From contig CAVRIG010000008.1 of NCBI GenBank assembly GCA_963721175.1, forward strand, positions 303,243-367,242: a stretch of DNA of 64,000 nt, read 5' to 3'. Position numbers and translations under genes: made by a program. A model generated the notes under the pieces. That model worked only from the letters and a program-made list of their open reading frames with translations, did no database searches and had not been told where the DNA came from. Each line of letters opens with the position of its first letter. The stretch's first letter is position 1. Below are positions 27,828 through 37,378 of this stretch, one piece after another. This DNA comes from Aliishimia sp963721175 (GTDB lineage Bacteria > Pseudomonadota > Alphaproteobacteria > Rhodobacterales > Rhodobacteraceae).

Positions 27828-28616
27828 ATGAATGAAGTCATGACCGAAACGCGCAACATCGAGTTGAAGGTCTCCGACGAGGTCGCCGTGTCGCATCGAC
27901 AAGATGAACAAGTGGTTCGGGACCTTTCACGTCCTGCGCGACATCGACCTGACCGTGCATCGCGGAGAGCGCATCGTGATCGCCGGGCCGTCCGGATCGG
28001 GCAAATCGACGCTGATCCGCTGCATCAACGCGCTGGAGGAGCACCAGAAGGGCCGGATCGAGGTTGACGGAACCGTGCTGTCGTCGGACCTCAAGAACAT
28101 CGACAAGATCCGGTCCGAGGTCGGCATGGTGTTCCAGCACTTCAATCTCTTCCCGCATCTGACGATCCTCGAGAATTGCACGCTGGCCCCGATCTGGGTG
28201 CGCAAGACGCCCAAGCGGGAGGCCGAGGAAACCGCGATGCATTTCCTCGAACAAGGTCAAGATCCCCGAACAGGCGGACAAGTATCCCGGCCAGCTCTCC
28301 GGCGGCCAGCAGCAGCGCGTGGCGATCGCCCGGACGCTTGTGCATGCGGCCGCGCATCATGCTCTTCGACGAACCGACCTCCGCGCTCGATCCGGAAATG
28401 ATCAAGGAGGTGCTGGATACGATGGTCGAGCTGGCCGAGGAAGGCATGACCATGCTCTGCGTCACGCACGAGATGGGGTTCGCCCGCCAGGTCGCCAACC
28501 GCGTGATCTTCATGGACGAAGGTCAGATCGTGGAGCAGAACGAGCCGGAAGAGTTCTTCAACAACCCGCAATCCCCGCGCACCAAACTGTTCCTCAGCCA
28601 GATCCTCGGCCACTGA
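27828..28616 (+). CDS. aapP: General L-amino acid ABC transporter, ATPase AapP (three frame breaks)
   Basis: Nucleotide-binding subunit powering AapQM. The pieces show Walker A GPSGSGKST, Q-loop VFQHFNLFPHLT, signature LSGGQQQR (encoded around 28296-28320), Walker B IMLFDEPTSALDP and the H-loop CVTHEMGFA. Single extra bases near 27893, 28253 and 28340 split it; because they total three, the last segment returns to the frame of the ATG at 27828. That exact compensation, with every motif preserved, argues for base-calling errors. The end QILGH matches the family. Confidence 0.85.
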
Positions 28617-28631
28617 CGCAAAGCGCGCGCC

Positions 28632-29138
28632 TTACCGCGCGTCTTCGGCAGCGATCACCTCACGCGGGATTGCGAAATCGACGGTTTCGCCTTGGCCCCA
28701 GGCGACATCTCTCCAGGTGGAACTATCGAACCGGGCGACGAGCGTGGCGCAGGTGGGGTAGTCGTCGAACCGCGGATGGTCGGGCGGCGCGCTCAAGAGG
28801 CGTTCCGCGAATTCCGCGATACCGGGATTATGTCCCAGCATGAGAACCGACTTCGCCTCCGCCTCTCGCAGCACCTGAAGCATCCCGGCCGGACCTGCAT
28901 GGTAAAGCTCGCGCGTGAACTTGACGGGCGCGCCGAGATCCAGCCCTTCGAACGTCTCCCTCGTGCGTCGTGACGACGAAGAGAGTACGGCGTCCGGCAG
29001 GTAGTCGCGCCCTTTCAACCAGCGCCCCATTGCCTCGGCGGAGCGCTTGCCGCGGTCGTTCAGGGGCCGGTCATGGTCGGCAAGTGAGGGTGCGCCCCAA
29101 CTCGATTTCGCGTGCCGCATCAGGATCAGGGTCAACAT
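28632..29138 (-). CDS. SixA-type histidine phosphatase
   Basis: Histidine-phosphatase superfamily protein of 168 residues. Seen: the catalytic LMRHAKS (RHG motif) at residues 7-13, DRPLNDRGKR, SSSRRTRETFE and the second histidine in LGHNPG near 101. SixA removes phosphate from phosphohistidine of phosphotransfer proteins; the partner here is unknown. It converges with aapP (15 bases apart) and lies just downstream of the 4Fe-4S gene. Confidence 0.85.
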   Translation of the reverse strand: MLTLILMRHAKSSWGAPSLADHDRPLNDRGKRSAEAMGRWLKGRDYLPDAVLSSSSRRTRETFEGLDLGAPVKFTRELYHAGPAGMLQVLREAEAKSVLMLGHNPGIAEFAERLLSAPPDHPRFDDYPTCATLVARFDSSTWRDVAWGQGETVDFAIPREVIAAEDAR

Positions 29139-29142
29139 CGGC

Positions 29143-29724
29143 TTAGACTGCCATGAATGCGCGCATGTGGAAGGCGGATTGTTCGGGATCCCGCCCGAAG
29201 TCTTGGCTCACCGGGCAGGCGCGGCGTGCCAGGCACCCCCAGGCCATGCAGTCGGCACCTTCCGGTGCGGCCAGGTGTCCCTTGCACGCGCGCACGTCAT
29301 AAGGGACGTCCGCCGCAAGCGCGCCCACCGGGCAGGCATTGGTGCAGGGCCGGTCGGTGCAGGTCTCACACGGACTCGCGGCATCCACCTTCGGCAGCGG
29401 GTGATGCCCGGCCAGTCGCATGGCCCCGCGGATCGAGATCATCAGACCCGCGGTGTCATGCACAAGCATACCGGTGGGGCTTTGCCAGAAACGGCCCGAC
29501 GCCATGGCCCAGGCAATGAACGGAGCGTAGGGCGGCCCGTCGGACGGAAAGACCGCGGACGCCCCGTGGGGCCCGCACAGCTCAGCCAGTGCACGCTTGG
29601 ACCACCGGTCGAGAGGGTCCGGCCGGCCATCGCCGTATTCGCCGCTCCGCACGAAGAGGGGCCACGTCGCCGGCCCCGCGCCCAGCAGGGCGAGCGTGTC
29701 ACCCTCATGATGCAAGGTGCCCAT
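29143..29724 (-). CDS. 4Fe-4S ferredoxin-like protein (QueG-related C-terminus)
   Basis: A 193-residue iron-sulfur protein. Seen: CETCTDRPCTNACP (CxxCxxxxCxxxCP) near residue 117 and a second cysteine set CMAWGCLARRACP near 160, arranged as in the ferredoxin module of epoxyqueuosine reductase QueG. It is about half the length of QueG, so it lacks most of the cobalamin-binding region. Its job is unknown. The start is 48 bases downstream of argB on the same strand. Confidence 0.75.
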   Translation of the reverse strand: MGTLHHEGDTLALLGAGPATWPLFVRSGEYGDGRPDPLDRWSKRALAELCGPHGASAVFPSDGPPYAPFIAWAMASGRFWQSPTGMLVHDTAGLMISIRGAMRLAGHHPLPKVDAASPCETCTDRPCTNACPVGALAADVPYDVRACKGHLAAPEGADCMAWGCLARRACPVSQDFGRDPEQSAFHMRAFMAV

Positions 29725-29772
29725 CAGGAGTCAGACCCCAGTCCGCGGCGCGGTCCTCGAGCGCGGACCAGT

Positions 29773-30642
29773 TCACCGCGCGCGGATGATGCTGCCGGCG
29801 CCATGCTCTGTGAAGAGCTCCAGCAGGCAGGCATTCTCCACGCGCCCGTCGAGGATGACCACGGCCCGGACGCCGCTGGCGATCGCGTCGAGCGCGGTTT
29901 CGGTCTTGGGAATCATGCCGCCGCCGATCACGCCATCGCGCGTGAGGTCCCGGATCTGGTCGGCGGTCAGGTCGGTCATGATCTCGCCTTGCGCATTCTT
30001 GACGCCCGCGACATCCGTCAGCAGGATCAAGCGGTCGGCCTTCAAGGCGCCGGCAATGGCCCCGGCGGCCGTGTCCCCGTTCACGTTGAAGGTCTCGCCG
30101 TTCTGGCCGGCGCCCAGGGGAGCGATGACCGGCACCATCTCGTTCTCGAAGAGCGTGCGCAGGATCCGCGGGTCCAACCGGCTTGGCTGCCCGACGAGGC
30201 CGAGATCGGGATTGGCGGGTTCGCAGAACATCAGGTTCGCGTCCTTGCCCGACAGACCCACGGCGCGGCCGCCCTGCTGGTTGATCGCCTGCACGATGCG
30301 CTTGTTGACGAGACCGGAGAGCACCATTTCGACGATTTCCATCGTGGCGGCGTCGGTCACGCGCTTGCCGTCGACGAAGTCCGACTTGATCTGCAGCCGG
30401 TCCAGCATCGCGTTGATCATCGGACCGCCGCCATGGACCACGACCGGGTTCACGCCGACCTGCCGCATCAGGACCACGTCGCGCGCGAAGCTGTCCATCG
30501 CCGCGTCGCTGCCCATGGCATGCCCGCCCAGCTTGATGACGACGATGGCGTCGGTATAGCGCTGCATGTAGGGCAGCGCCTGGTTGAGCGTCGCGGCGGC
30601 GGCGATCCAGTCCTGGTTCTGGTTCATGTCTCTGGGCTTCAT
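29773..30642 (-). CDS. argB: Acetylglutamate kinase
   Basis: Second step of arginine synthesis: phosphorylates N-acetylglutamate. The 289 residues contain IVVIKLGGHAMG near residue 33, the VVHGGGPMI substrate loop near 67, GLSGKDANL, PVIAPLGAG and GGGMIPKTETALDA near 240, all family landmarks. It follows engB on the minus strand by about 60 bases, the usual Rhodobacterales order. Confidence 0.96.
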   Translation of the reverse strand: MKPRDMNQNQDWIAAAATLNQALPYMQRYTDAIVVIKLGGHAMGSDAAMDSFARDVVLMRQVGVNPVVVHGGGPMINAMLDRLQIKSDFVDGKRVTDAATMEIVEMVLSGLVNKRIVQAINQQGGRAVGLSGKDANLMFCEPANPDLGLVGQPSRLDPRILRTLFENEMVPVIAPLGAGQNGETFNVNGDTAAGAIAGALKADRLILLTDVAGVKNAQGEIMTDLTADQIRDLTRDGVIGGGMIPKTETALDAIASGVRAVVILDGRVENACLLELFTEHGAGSIIRAR

Positions 30643-30704
30643 CCGGTTGATCCTCGGGAACCTGACGCGTTTTGCAAGGCTTTGCGCGGCGCGGCAAGGC
30701 CCCT

Positions 30705-31358
30705 TCAGGCGAGCGTTGCGATGATGCTGCGCAGGGTGTCGATCCCGTCACCCTTTTGCGAGGAGGTCATCACGATTTCCGGAAAGGCCGCGGGATGTTT
30801 GGCCAGTGCCGCGCGAACCTGGTCCAGCACCTCTTCGCGTTCCTTGGCTTTGACCTTGTCGGCCTTCGTCAGAACCGCTTGGAACGTCACCGCCGCGCTG
30901 TCGAGCAGGCGCAGGATTTCCTCGTCCACCGGCTTCACCCCATGCCGCGCGTCAATCAGGACGAAGGCGCGGCGCAAGGTCTGGCGCCCGGAGAGATATT
31001 GCTTCAGCAGTTCCTGCCACTTGCGGACCACATCGACCGGCGCATTGGCAAAGCCATAGCCGGGCAGATCCACGAGGTAATGTGCCTCTCCGACAGTGAA
31101 GAAGTTGATTTCCTGCGTGCGGCCCGGCGTGTTGGAGGCCCGCGCGAGCCCGTTGCGGCCGGTCACTGCATTGATCAGGCTGGACTTGCCTACGTTGGAG
31201 CGCCCGGCGAAACAGACCTCGACCCGGTCGGCGGGGGGCAGACCGGACATCGCCACCACGCCCTTCAGAAACTCCGCCCCACCGGCGAAAAGCTTCCGCC
31301 CGGCCTCGTGCGCCTCGGTGTCGGGTGCCTCGGCCAGCGGGAAGGGAAGCGTCTTCAT
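30705..31358 (-). CDS. engB: Ribosome-biogenesis GTPase EngB/YihA
   Basis: GTPase needed for large-subunit assembly, 217 residues. Seen: G1 GRSNVGKSSLINAV near residue 50, G2 region NTPGRTQEINFF, G3 DLPGYGFA and G4 LTKADKVK. The start ATG overlaps the stop of the MOSC gene (ATGA), so both are translated from one leftward transcript with yidC. Confidence 0.95.
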   Translation of the reverse strand: MKTLPFPLAEAPDTEAHEAGRKLFAGGAEFLKGVVAMSGLPPADRVEVCFAGRSNVGKSSLINAVTGRNGLARASNTPGRTQEINFFTVGEAHYLVDLPGYGFANAPVDVVRKWQELLKQYLSGRQTLRRAFVLIDARHGVKPVDEEILRLLDSAAVTFQAVLTKADKVKAKEREEVLDQVRAALAKHPAAFPEIVMTSSQKGDGIDTLRSIIATLA

Positions 31359-32102
31359 TGCACCATAACCGGATCGCCCGCCGCGATGTCTCCGCCCTCG
31401 ACGACCGCGGCATAGACGCCGAAATCCTGGTGATCCCAACTGCCGAGTGCGGCCAGGGTATCGAGGTCGCGGCGGCCGGATTTCGGGGTTCGCCATCGTC
31501 GCCTTGCAGCGGGTGATGCGCTCGCGCACCTCAAGTATCGCCGGCCCGATCCGGATCTGCCGGCCAACGAGGTCGAATTCCTCCCAGGGTGCGAGACCCT
31601 CGACCCAGAGATTGCCGCGCCAGCGGTGGATCGACAGGTCCGGCGCATCCAACCGCTGGGCTACCGCGCGCTGGCTCGCCAGATTGTTGATCGCGACCCA
31701 CGGATCCGGGACATCGGTCATCGGCCGGCCCGCCGTCACGATGCCGGTCGGCTTCGGCTTGTCTTCGGGCCAGAGGGGACCGAGCCAGTCGATCAGGCGC
31801 GGCGCTTCGGCCGGATCATCGGGCGCGAAATCAAGATCGGGACGTTCCGGGTGGCGGAGCACCAGACGCTGCGCTGGCTCGTCGAGCTCCGCCGTGACGG
31901 CCATCAGGGACGGCCCCGTCACCCCGCGCAGGAAGTTCATCTTCTGCGCCCAGCCGCCGCCGTACTTCGACGCCTCGTGCGTCACCGCCCAGTGCCGGTC
32001 CCAAGGCAGCCCGGCCCCGGCGGTGAGCCGCACCCGGTCCAGTCCTTCGCGGGAGAGTGCCTTGATCGGGTGCCGCCAGATCGAGGCCAGCGCGGCGCTC
32101 AT
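31355..32102 (-). CDS. MOSC-domain protein (one frame break)
   Basis: Predicted sulfur-carrier/molybdenum-cofactor-binding protein of the MOSC family (MOSC_N beta-barrel then MOSC domain). Seen: IWRHPIKALSREGL at the N-terminus, WAQKMNFLRGV, and the conserved cysteine in ERITRCKATMANPE near residue 200. One extra base near 31480 moves the end into another frame, where GRRDLDTLAALGSWDHQDFG and ...GDPVMVQ complete the family C-terminus. The true stop overlaps the engB start and the start overlaps the yidC stop, supporting one intact gene. Confidence 0.8.
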
Positions 32103-33910
32103 GCCTTGTCCTTGGACTTGCGCTTGAAACTCGACTTGATGTTGCCGAAGACGTTGGGCGAGTACCCTTGGCTGCGCATGATCGTGTACTGCTGGATGAA
32201 GGTGATCGTGTTGTTCGTGATCCAGTACACCACCAGCCCGCTTGCGAACCCGCCGAGCATGAACATGAAGACCCAAGGCATCCAGGCGAAGATCATCTGC
32301 TGCGTGGCATCGGTCGGTGCCGGGTTCAGCTTCTGCTGCAACCACATGGAGATGCCGAGGAGCAGCGGCAGGATGCCGATGAAGATCAGTGCCAGAACCG
32401 AGCCGGGATCGGGCGGCGGGTAAGGCAGGAGCCCGAAGAGGTTGATGAGCGAGGTCGGATCGGGCGCGGAGAGATCGCGGAACGGTCCGAGCCAGGGCGC
32501 ATGCCGCAGTTCGATCGTGACGAAGATCACCTTGTAGAGCGAGAAGAAGATCGGGATCTGCAGAAGGATCGGCAGGCAGCCCGCGGCGGGGTTCACCTTC
32601 TCCTTCTTGTAGAGCTCCATCATCTCCTGCTGGAGCTTCTGGCGGTCGTCGCCGGCGCGCTCCTTGATCTTCTCCATCTGCGGCTGCAATTCCTTCATCT
32701 TCGCCATGGAGACGTAGGATTTGAAGGCCAGCGGGAACAGGATGAGCTTGATGCAGAAGGTCAGACCGATGATCGCCCAGCCCATGTTGCCGATCAGCTG
32801 GTTGAGGTTGTGCAGCAGCCAGAACATCGGCTTGGTGAGAAAGAAGAACCAGCCCCAGTCGATGGAGTCGATGAACTTGTCGATGCCCGCGCTCTGGTAC
32901 TCGCGGATCGTCTCCCATTCCTTCGCACCGGCGAAAAGCTGCGTCGTCGCCGTTGCGGACGAGCCCGCGGCGACCGTCTGTGTCGGCAGTTTCGTCGTGG
33001 TCTGGTAGATGTCGCGGTTGGTGTCGTGGAAGGTGCTGGCCTCGAACGGCTGACCGGGCGACGGGATCAGGATCGACATCCAGTAGTGGTCGGTGAAGCC
33101 GAGCCACCCGCTTTCCGTGACCTTGGTGGCGGCATGCTCGCCGGCAGGTTCGAAATCGTCGTAGTCGATCTCCGAGAGTTCGCCGTCAAAGACCGCGACG
33201 GCACCCTCGTGCAGGATGAAAAAATTCTTGAGATTTGCCGGCTCGCCATGTCGCGCCAGGATGCCATAGGGCGCCAGGCTGACAGGCGCGTCCCCCTCGT
33301 TTGTCACGCTCTGCTCGACTGTGAACATGTAATCATCGTCGACCGCCATCACGCGTTCGAACACCAGGCCCGCATCGTTTTCCCACCGAAGGGTCAAGGG
33401 GCTGTCGGGCGACAGGACCTCTCCCGAAACCAGCTGCCATTCCGTGTTGGGACCAGGCACTTCGTCTGGTGACAGTCCCGCGCCGGGCGCCCAGCCATAG
33501 AGCGCATAGTAGGGCGCAGCGCTGCCGACCGGCGACAGCATCGTGACGATTTCGGCGTTCGGGGCGAGCGAGGTCTTGTAATCCTTGAGAGAAAGATCGT
33601 CGATGCGGCCGCCGACCAGCGACACGGAGCCCGACAGGCTCGGCGTCTCGATCGGAACACGCGGCGCGTCCTCGAGTGCCGCGGCCCTGCTTTGCGGTGC
33701 CGTGGTGACGCCGCCCGTGGCGCCGCCGGGCCCTGCCGCGCTGGGCGTGGTGGCCGTGCCTTCCGTCGGCGCACTCTCGGCGGTCTGTTCGACCGGTGCG
33801 TCCGGAGCCACCGGATCGGGTTCCGGCGGCGGGAAAAGAACGAACCAGATCAGAATGACCACGAAGCTCAATGCCGTCGCGAGGATGAGATTCTTGTTCT
33901 GATCGTCCAT
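32099..33910 (-). CDS. yidC: Membrane protein insertase YidC
   Basis: Inserts and folds inner-membrane proteins, alone or with SecYEG. The 603 residues have an N-terminal anchor (LILATALSFVVILIWFVLF), an Ala/Pro/Thr-rich linker, a large periplasmic beta-domain to about residue 345, and the five-helix core with the cytoplasmic coiled loop ELQPQMEKIKERAGDDRQKL and the LPILLQIPIFFSLYKVI helix. Leads the leftward yidC-MOSC-engB-argB series. Confidence 0.96.
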   Translation of the reverse strand: MDDQNKNLILATALSFVVILIWFVLFPPPEPDPVAPDAPVEQTAESAPTEGTATTPSAAGPGGATGGVTTAPQSRAAALEDAPRVPIETPSLSGSVSLVGGRIDDLSLKDYKTSLAPNAEIVTMLSPVGSAAPYYALYGWAPGAGLSPDEVPGPNTEWQLVSGEVLSPDSPLTLRWENDAGLVFERVMAVDDDYMFTVEQSVTNEGDAPVSLAPYGILARHGEPANLKNFFILHEGAVAVFDGELSEIDYDDFEPAGEHAATKVTESGWLGFTDHYWMSILIPSPGQPFEASTFHDTNRDIYQTTTKLPTQTVAAGSSATATTQLFAGAKEWETIREYQSAGIDKFIDSIDWGWFFFLTKPMFWLLHNLNQLIGNMGWAIIGLTFCIKLILFPLAFKSYVSMAKMKELQPQMEKIKERAGDDRQKLQQEMMELYKKEKVNPAAGCLPILLQIPIFFSLYKVIFVTIELRHAPWLGPFRDLSAPDPTSLINLFGLLPYPPPDPGSVLALIFIGILPLLLGISMWLQQKLNPAPTDATQQMIFAWMPWVFMFMLGGFASGLVVYWITNNTITFIQQYTIMRSQGYSPNVFGNIKSSFKRKSKDKA

Positions 33911-34049
33911 TGCGAACAGCCACCTATCGCCGATTTCCCCTGTGACGCGCCTTCAACGCCACGCGGCCCCAAAGGTCAAGAGCCTTGGAGCCGGTGCCAC
34001 CTACCGTCGCTGCGTCGCGACTGTCAATGCAGGGATTCGTCGCGCCAGG

Positions 34050-35612
34050 TCACCCGGAGGCGCGGCCGATGCGGGGCGGCAATTGCAGCTTGGCATTGTG
34101 GTCGCGAATCCAGCGCAGGGTCTGGTCGAAGGGCATCGGGCGGCCGATGCCGAAGCCCTGGACATGCGTGCAGCCGAGCTGCGCGAGGAGGGAATGTTCA
34201 CCCACCGTCTCCACGCCTTCGGCCAGCGTTTCGAGGTCGAGCTTCTCCGCCATGGTCAGGATCGCCCGGATCATGCGCTGCTGTTCCGGATCGCGGTCGG
34301 ATCTGGTCACGAAGGACCGGTCGATCTTGATCCGCCCGACTCCGAAGCGGCGAATGGAGGCGAGCGAGGCATGCCCGGTGCCAAAATCGTCGAGGTCGAT
34401 CCGGCATCCCAGCGCGTTCAAACCGTTGATGTTGCGCGTGATCACGTCGTCGGGGCCCTGGGCCACCACGGTCTCCAGGATCTCGATGGCCAGGCGGTTC
34501 GGCGCCAGTTCGAACCGGTCGAGTTCCCATGTGATCTTTTCCACCAGCTTGGGGTCCGACAGTTCGGCCGTGGAAAAATTCACGCCGACCTGTTGCACAT
34601 CCGCGCCGGACTGGTCCCACGCCCGGATCGCCGTGAGCGAATGATAGATCATGACCTCGGCCAGCCGGTCCATGCGTTGCGCGTCCTGGAGTTGCGGCAG
34701 GAACTCGGAGGGCGCGATCGCGCCGCGCACCGGATGGATCCAGCGGGCCAGCGCCTCGAACCCCGTGATGCGGCCGGTGTCCGTGGAAATCTGCGGCTGG
34801 AACCACGGAACGATTTCGCCGTTGTCCAACGCTTCGGCGGCATCGAGCGCACCTGCGACAACCGCGCCGCCGCCGGGTTTCTGGATCTGGTAGGTGAAGG
34901 CGCGAATCGCACCTGGGGCCGCCGCCCTGGCCGACATCAGCGCCTTGTCCGCGCAGGCCAGTACCGGATCGATCCCGGCTTCTTCGCCGGCCGACGATTC
35001 TCGGCCCAACTGGCAGAACCCGATCGACACCGTGATGTAGATGGTCGTGCCGTCGACGGCATAGGGTTCGGACAGGGCGCGCGCCAGGCGACCGGAGATT
35101 TCCAGGCAGTTCTCGAGGTCGAGCGCCGTTTGCGGCGGGACCGACAATCCGAAGATCTCCGGCTGCAGCCACCCGACGATGTCATCGCTGCGCACCGACG
35201 ACCGGGCGCGCGCGATGGCTTGCGCGGCGACCTGTTCCGCGGCGGCGGGACCATGATGTTCGACGAGGTGATTGTACTCGTCGATTTCGATCAGGAAGAT
35301 CGCGGATTTCTTGCCGTCCTGACGCGCCTGATCGAGGTTGGCCTTGGCACAGGCCTCGAATTCGGGGCGTGCCGGAAATTCCGCGGCCCGAAGGATGACC
35401 GTGCGGCCTTGCACGATCCTCGGCATCAGCAGGCAAAAAGAGGAGAGGCAGGGCAGCAGGACTGCCGAGACAACCAGCGCGGGTTCCCCGCCGAGCCAGA
35501 ATGCCATCAGGCACAGTGCAGGCGTCAGAACGATCAGACTGCCAAGCACTGCGCCCGTGGCGACCTGGTACCGGGCAGGACTCGGGCGGTTTTTGAACAA
35601 AGGTTGTGCCAC
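34050..35612 (-). CDS. EAL-domain c-di-GMP phosphodiesterase with degenerate GGDEF
   Basis: A 520-residue protein with two N-terminal membrane helices (about residues 18-65), a GGDEF-like domain (about 85-235) and an EAL domain (about 260-510). The EAL part has FEALARW, VGVNFSTAELS, LAIEILE, IDLDDFGTGHASL, IKIDRSFV and LAEGVET, so the metal ligands look complete and c-di-GMP hydrolysis is plausible. The GGDEF signature is replaced by WLQPEIF, so no cyclase activity is expected; it may sense GTP or regulate. It sits between ttcA and yidC without overlap. Confidence 0.88.
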   Translation of the reverse strand: MAQPLFKNRPSPARYQVATGAVLGSLIVLTPALCLMAFWLGGEPALVVSAVLLPCLSSFCLLMPRIVQGRTVILRAAEFPARPEFEACAKANLDQARQDGKKSAIFLIEIDEYNHLVEHHGPAAAEQVAAQAIARARSSVRSDDIVGWLQPEIFGLSVPPQTALDLENCLEISGRLARALSEPYAVDGTTIYITVSIGFCQLGRESSAGEEAGIDPVLACADKALMSARAAAPGAIRAFTYQIQKPGGGAVVAGALDAAEALDNGEIVPWFQPQISTDTGRITGFEALARWIHPVRGAIAPSEFLPQLQDAQRMDRLAEVMIYHSLTAIRAWDQSGADVQQVGVNFSTAELSDPKLVEKITWELDRFELAPNRLAIEILETVVAQGPDDVITRNINGLNALGCRIDLDDFGTGHASLASIRRFGVGRIKIDRSFVTRSDRDPEQQRMIRAILTMAEKLDLETLAEGVETVGEHSLLAQLGCTHVQGFGIGRPMPFDQTLRWIRDHNAKLQLPPRIGRASG

Positions 35613-35671
35613 ACGGTCCTCGCGTCACTGATTAACGTGACCAGACCTATCGCTGCGGCGTCACGGCGAGG

Positions 35672-36544
35672 TTAATTGCCGGGAGGGCTGCCTGCGGAAT
35701 CTACTTCAAATTGTTCCGAGCCATTGCGCGCCAGACCGGCGAAGTCGAAGAGCTGCGGATCAAGGAGATGCGAGGGGCGCGCGTTCATCAGCGCGCGGAA
35801 CATCACCTGGCGCCGGCCGGGCGCGTTGGCCTCCCAGCCGTCGAGGATGCGCTTGACCTGCTGGCGCTGCAGCCCGTCCTGGGAGCCGCAGAGGTCGCAC
35901 GGAATGATGGGGTAGGCCATCGCCCGCGCGAAGCGGTCGCAATCGACCTCCGCCACATGGGCGAGGGGTCGGTAGAGAAAGAGGTCGCCATCCTCATTCA
36001 ACAGCTTCGGCGGCATCGTCGCCAGCCGTCCGCCGTGGAAGAGGTTCATGAAGAACGTCTCGAGGATGTCGTCGCGGTGGTGGCCGAGCACGATGGCGGT
36101 GCATCCTTCCTCCCGCGCGACGCGGTAGAGGATCCCGCGCCGCAGACGGGAGCAGAGTGCGCAGAACGTCCGGCCCTGGGGTACCTTGTCGACGACGACG
36201 GAGTAGGTGTCCTGGTACTCGATCCGGTGTGGGACCTGCCGCGCCTCGAGGAACTCCGGCAGGATGGTCGCAGGAAAGCCCGGCTGACCCTGGTCCAGGT
36301 TGCAGGCCAGCAATTCCACCGGCAGCAACCCGCGCCACTTGAGCTCGTAGAGCACCGCCAGCAGCGTGTAGCTGTCCTTGCCGCCCGACAGGCAGACCAG
36401 CCATTTTCCGCCCGGCTCCACCATCCCGTATTGCTCGATCGCCTCGCGGACATGACGCACGATCCGTTTGCGCAGCTTGCGGAACTGCGTGGTCCTGGGA
36501 GCCCCGTGAAAGAGCGGATGGATGTCGTCGGCGTCATCGAGCAT
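35672..36544 (-). CDS. ttcA: tRNA 2-thiocytidine(32) synthetase
   Basis: Thiolates C32 of several tRNAs with an iron-sulfur cluster and ATP. The 290 residues show the PP-loop CLSGGKDSY near residue 51, the cluster cysteines in TFCALCSRLRRG near 125 and PCDLCGSQ near 216, and GHHRDDILETFFMNL near 152. All catalytic elements appear intact. Confidence 0.94.
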   Translation of the reverse strand: MLDDADDIHPLFHGAPRTTQFRKLRKRIVRHVREAIEQYGMVEPGGKWLVCLSGGKDSYTLLAVLYELKWRGLLPVELLACNLDQGQPGFPATILPEFLEARQVPHRIEYQDTYSVVVDKVPQGRTFCALCSRLRRGILYRVAREEGCTAIVLGHHRDDILETFFMNLFHGGRLATMPPKLLNEDGDLFLYRPLAHVAEVDCDRFARAMAYPIIPCDLCGSQDGLQRQQVKRILDGWEANAPGRRQVMFRALMNARPSHLLDPQLFDFAGLARNGSEQFEVDSAGSPPGN

Positions 36545-36681
36545 GCAGGCGGGTTACCGTACGGCGCGGGTGCGATCAAGCGGCGCGAGCGGTGCTTCCC
36601 ACCATGCGTGCTGGCTGAGTTTGATCCGGACCGATGCCGGGAGCCGTACCTATTCCTGCGACAACCGGAAGGATTGACCCA

Positions 36682-37206
36682 ATGCGAAGCCTTGCGGCCT
36701 TGGCCGTCCTCATGTTTCTGGCGGCCTGCACTGGGAAACCGGGGCCTGAAGACCCGCTGTTGTCGGACCGCGAGTTCGAATTGCAGGAGTTCTTCGACGG
36801 GCGGCTCAAGGCGACGGGGCAGTTCCAGGACATCTTCGGCACGGTCCGCCGCCGGTTCGACGTCGAGATCAACGGGACATGGGACGGCGAGACGCTGCGT
36901 CTGGTGGAGGATTTCACCTATGAGGACGGCAGCACGGAGCAGCGCATCTGGACGCTGCGCCAGACCGGACCGGAGACATGGGAAGGTTCGGCCCCGGGCG
37001 TCATCGGCACCGCGACGGGTGTGGAGCGGGGCGATACCTTCAACTGGAAGTACGAGATCGACCTGCCGGTTCCGGACGGCACCTTGCGCGTCACCTTCGA
37101 CGACTGGATGTGGCAGGTGTCGGGCGACCGTGTCCTGAACAAGGCCTACATGAAGCGGTATGGCGTGGATATCGGGGAGGTCGTCATCTTCTTCGAAAAG
37201 AAGTGA
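36682..37206 (+). CDS. DUF3833-type lipoprotein
   Basis: A 174-residue predicted lipoprotein. Seen: signal and lipobox LMFLAACTG with the lipid-bearing Cys near residue 16, then a lipocalin-like body with FFDGRLKATGQFQDIFGTVRRRF, WTLRQTGPETWEGSAPGVIG and DWMWQVSGDRVLNKAYM (each in part), the pattern of DUF3833. Function unknown. The ATG at 36682 follows GGAAGGA and starts the signal peptide, so the longer frame upstream is not used. Confidence 0.8.
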   Translation: MRSLAALAVLMFLAACTGKPGPEDPLLSDREFELQEFFDGRLKATGQFQDIFGTVRRRFDVEINGTWDGETLRLVEDFTYEDGSTEQRIWTLRQTGPETWEGSAPGVIGTATGVERGDTFNWKYEIDLPVPDGTLRVTFDDWMWQVSGDRVLNKAYMKRYGVDIGEVVIFFEKK

Positions 37207-37378
37207 AGGGCACGCCCGTGTGGATGAACCAAATTTGGCAAGCCGCAGGATTCGAACAACCGCTTGAAGGATGCTCCGGCCAGGCTTCTTGAAGCCTCCT
37301 CAATCTCAAGCAGCCGCACAATTCTCGGATTCGTGCGGCTGTTCGACAGGATTTCGTGCAGGGCCCATGCGGTGCAGG

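Noticed and set aside
27828..28616. aapP as a true pseudogene
   Set aside because: Three single extra bases that add up to a codon with every ATPase motif kept are better explained as sequence errors.
29047..31059. A 670-codon plus-strand frame across several minus-strand genes
   Set aside because: Runs antisense through the 4Fe-4S gene, argB and engB; composition is that of a shadow and no domain is visible.
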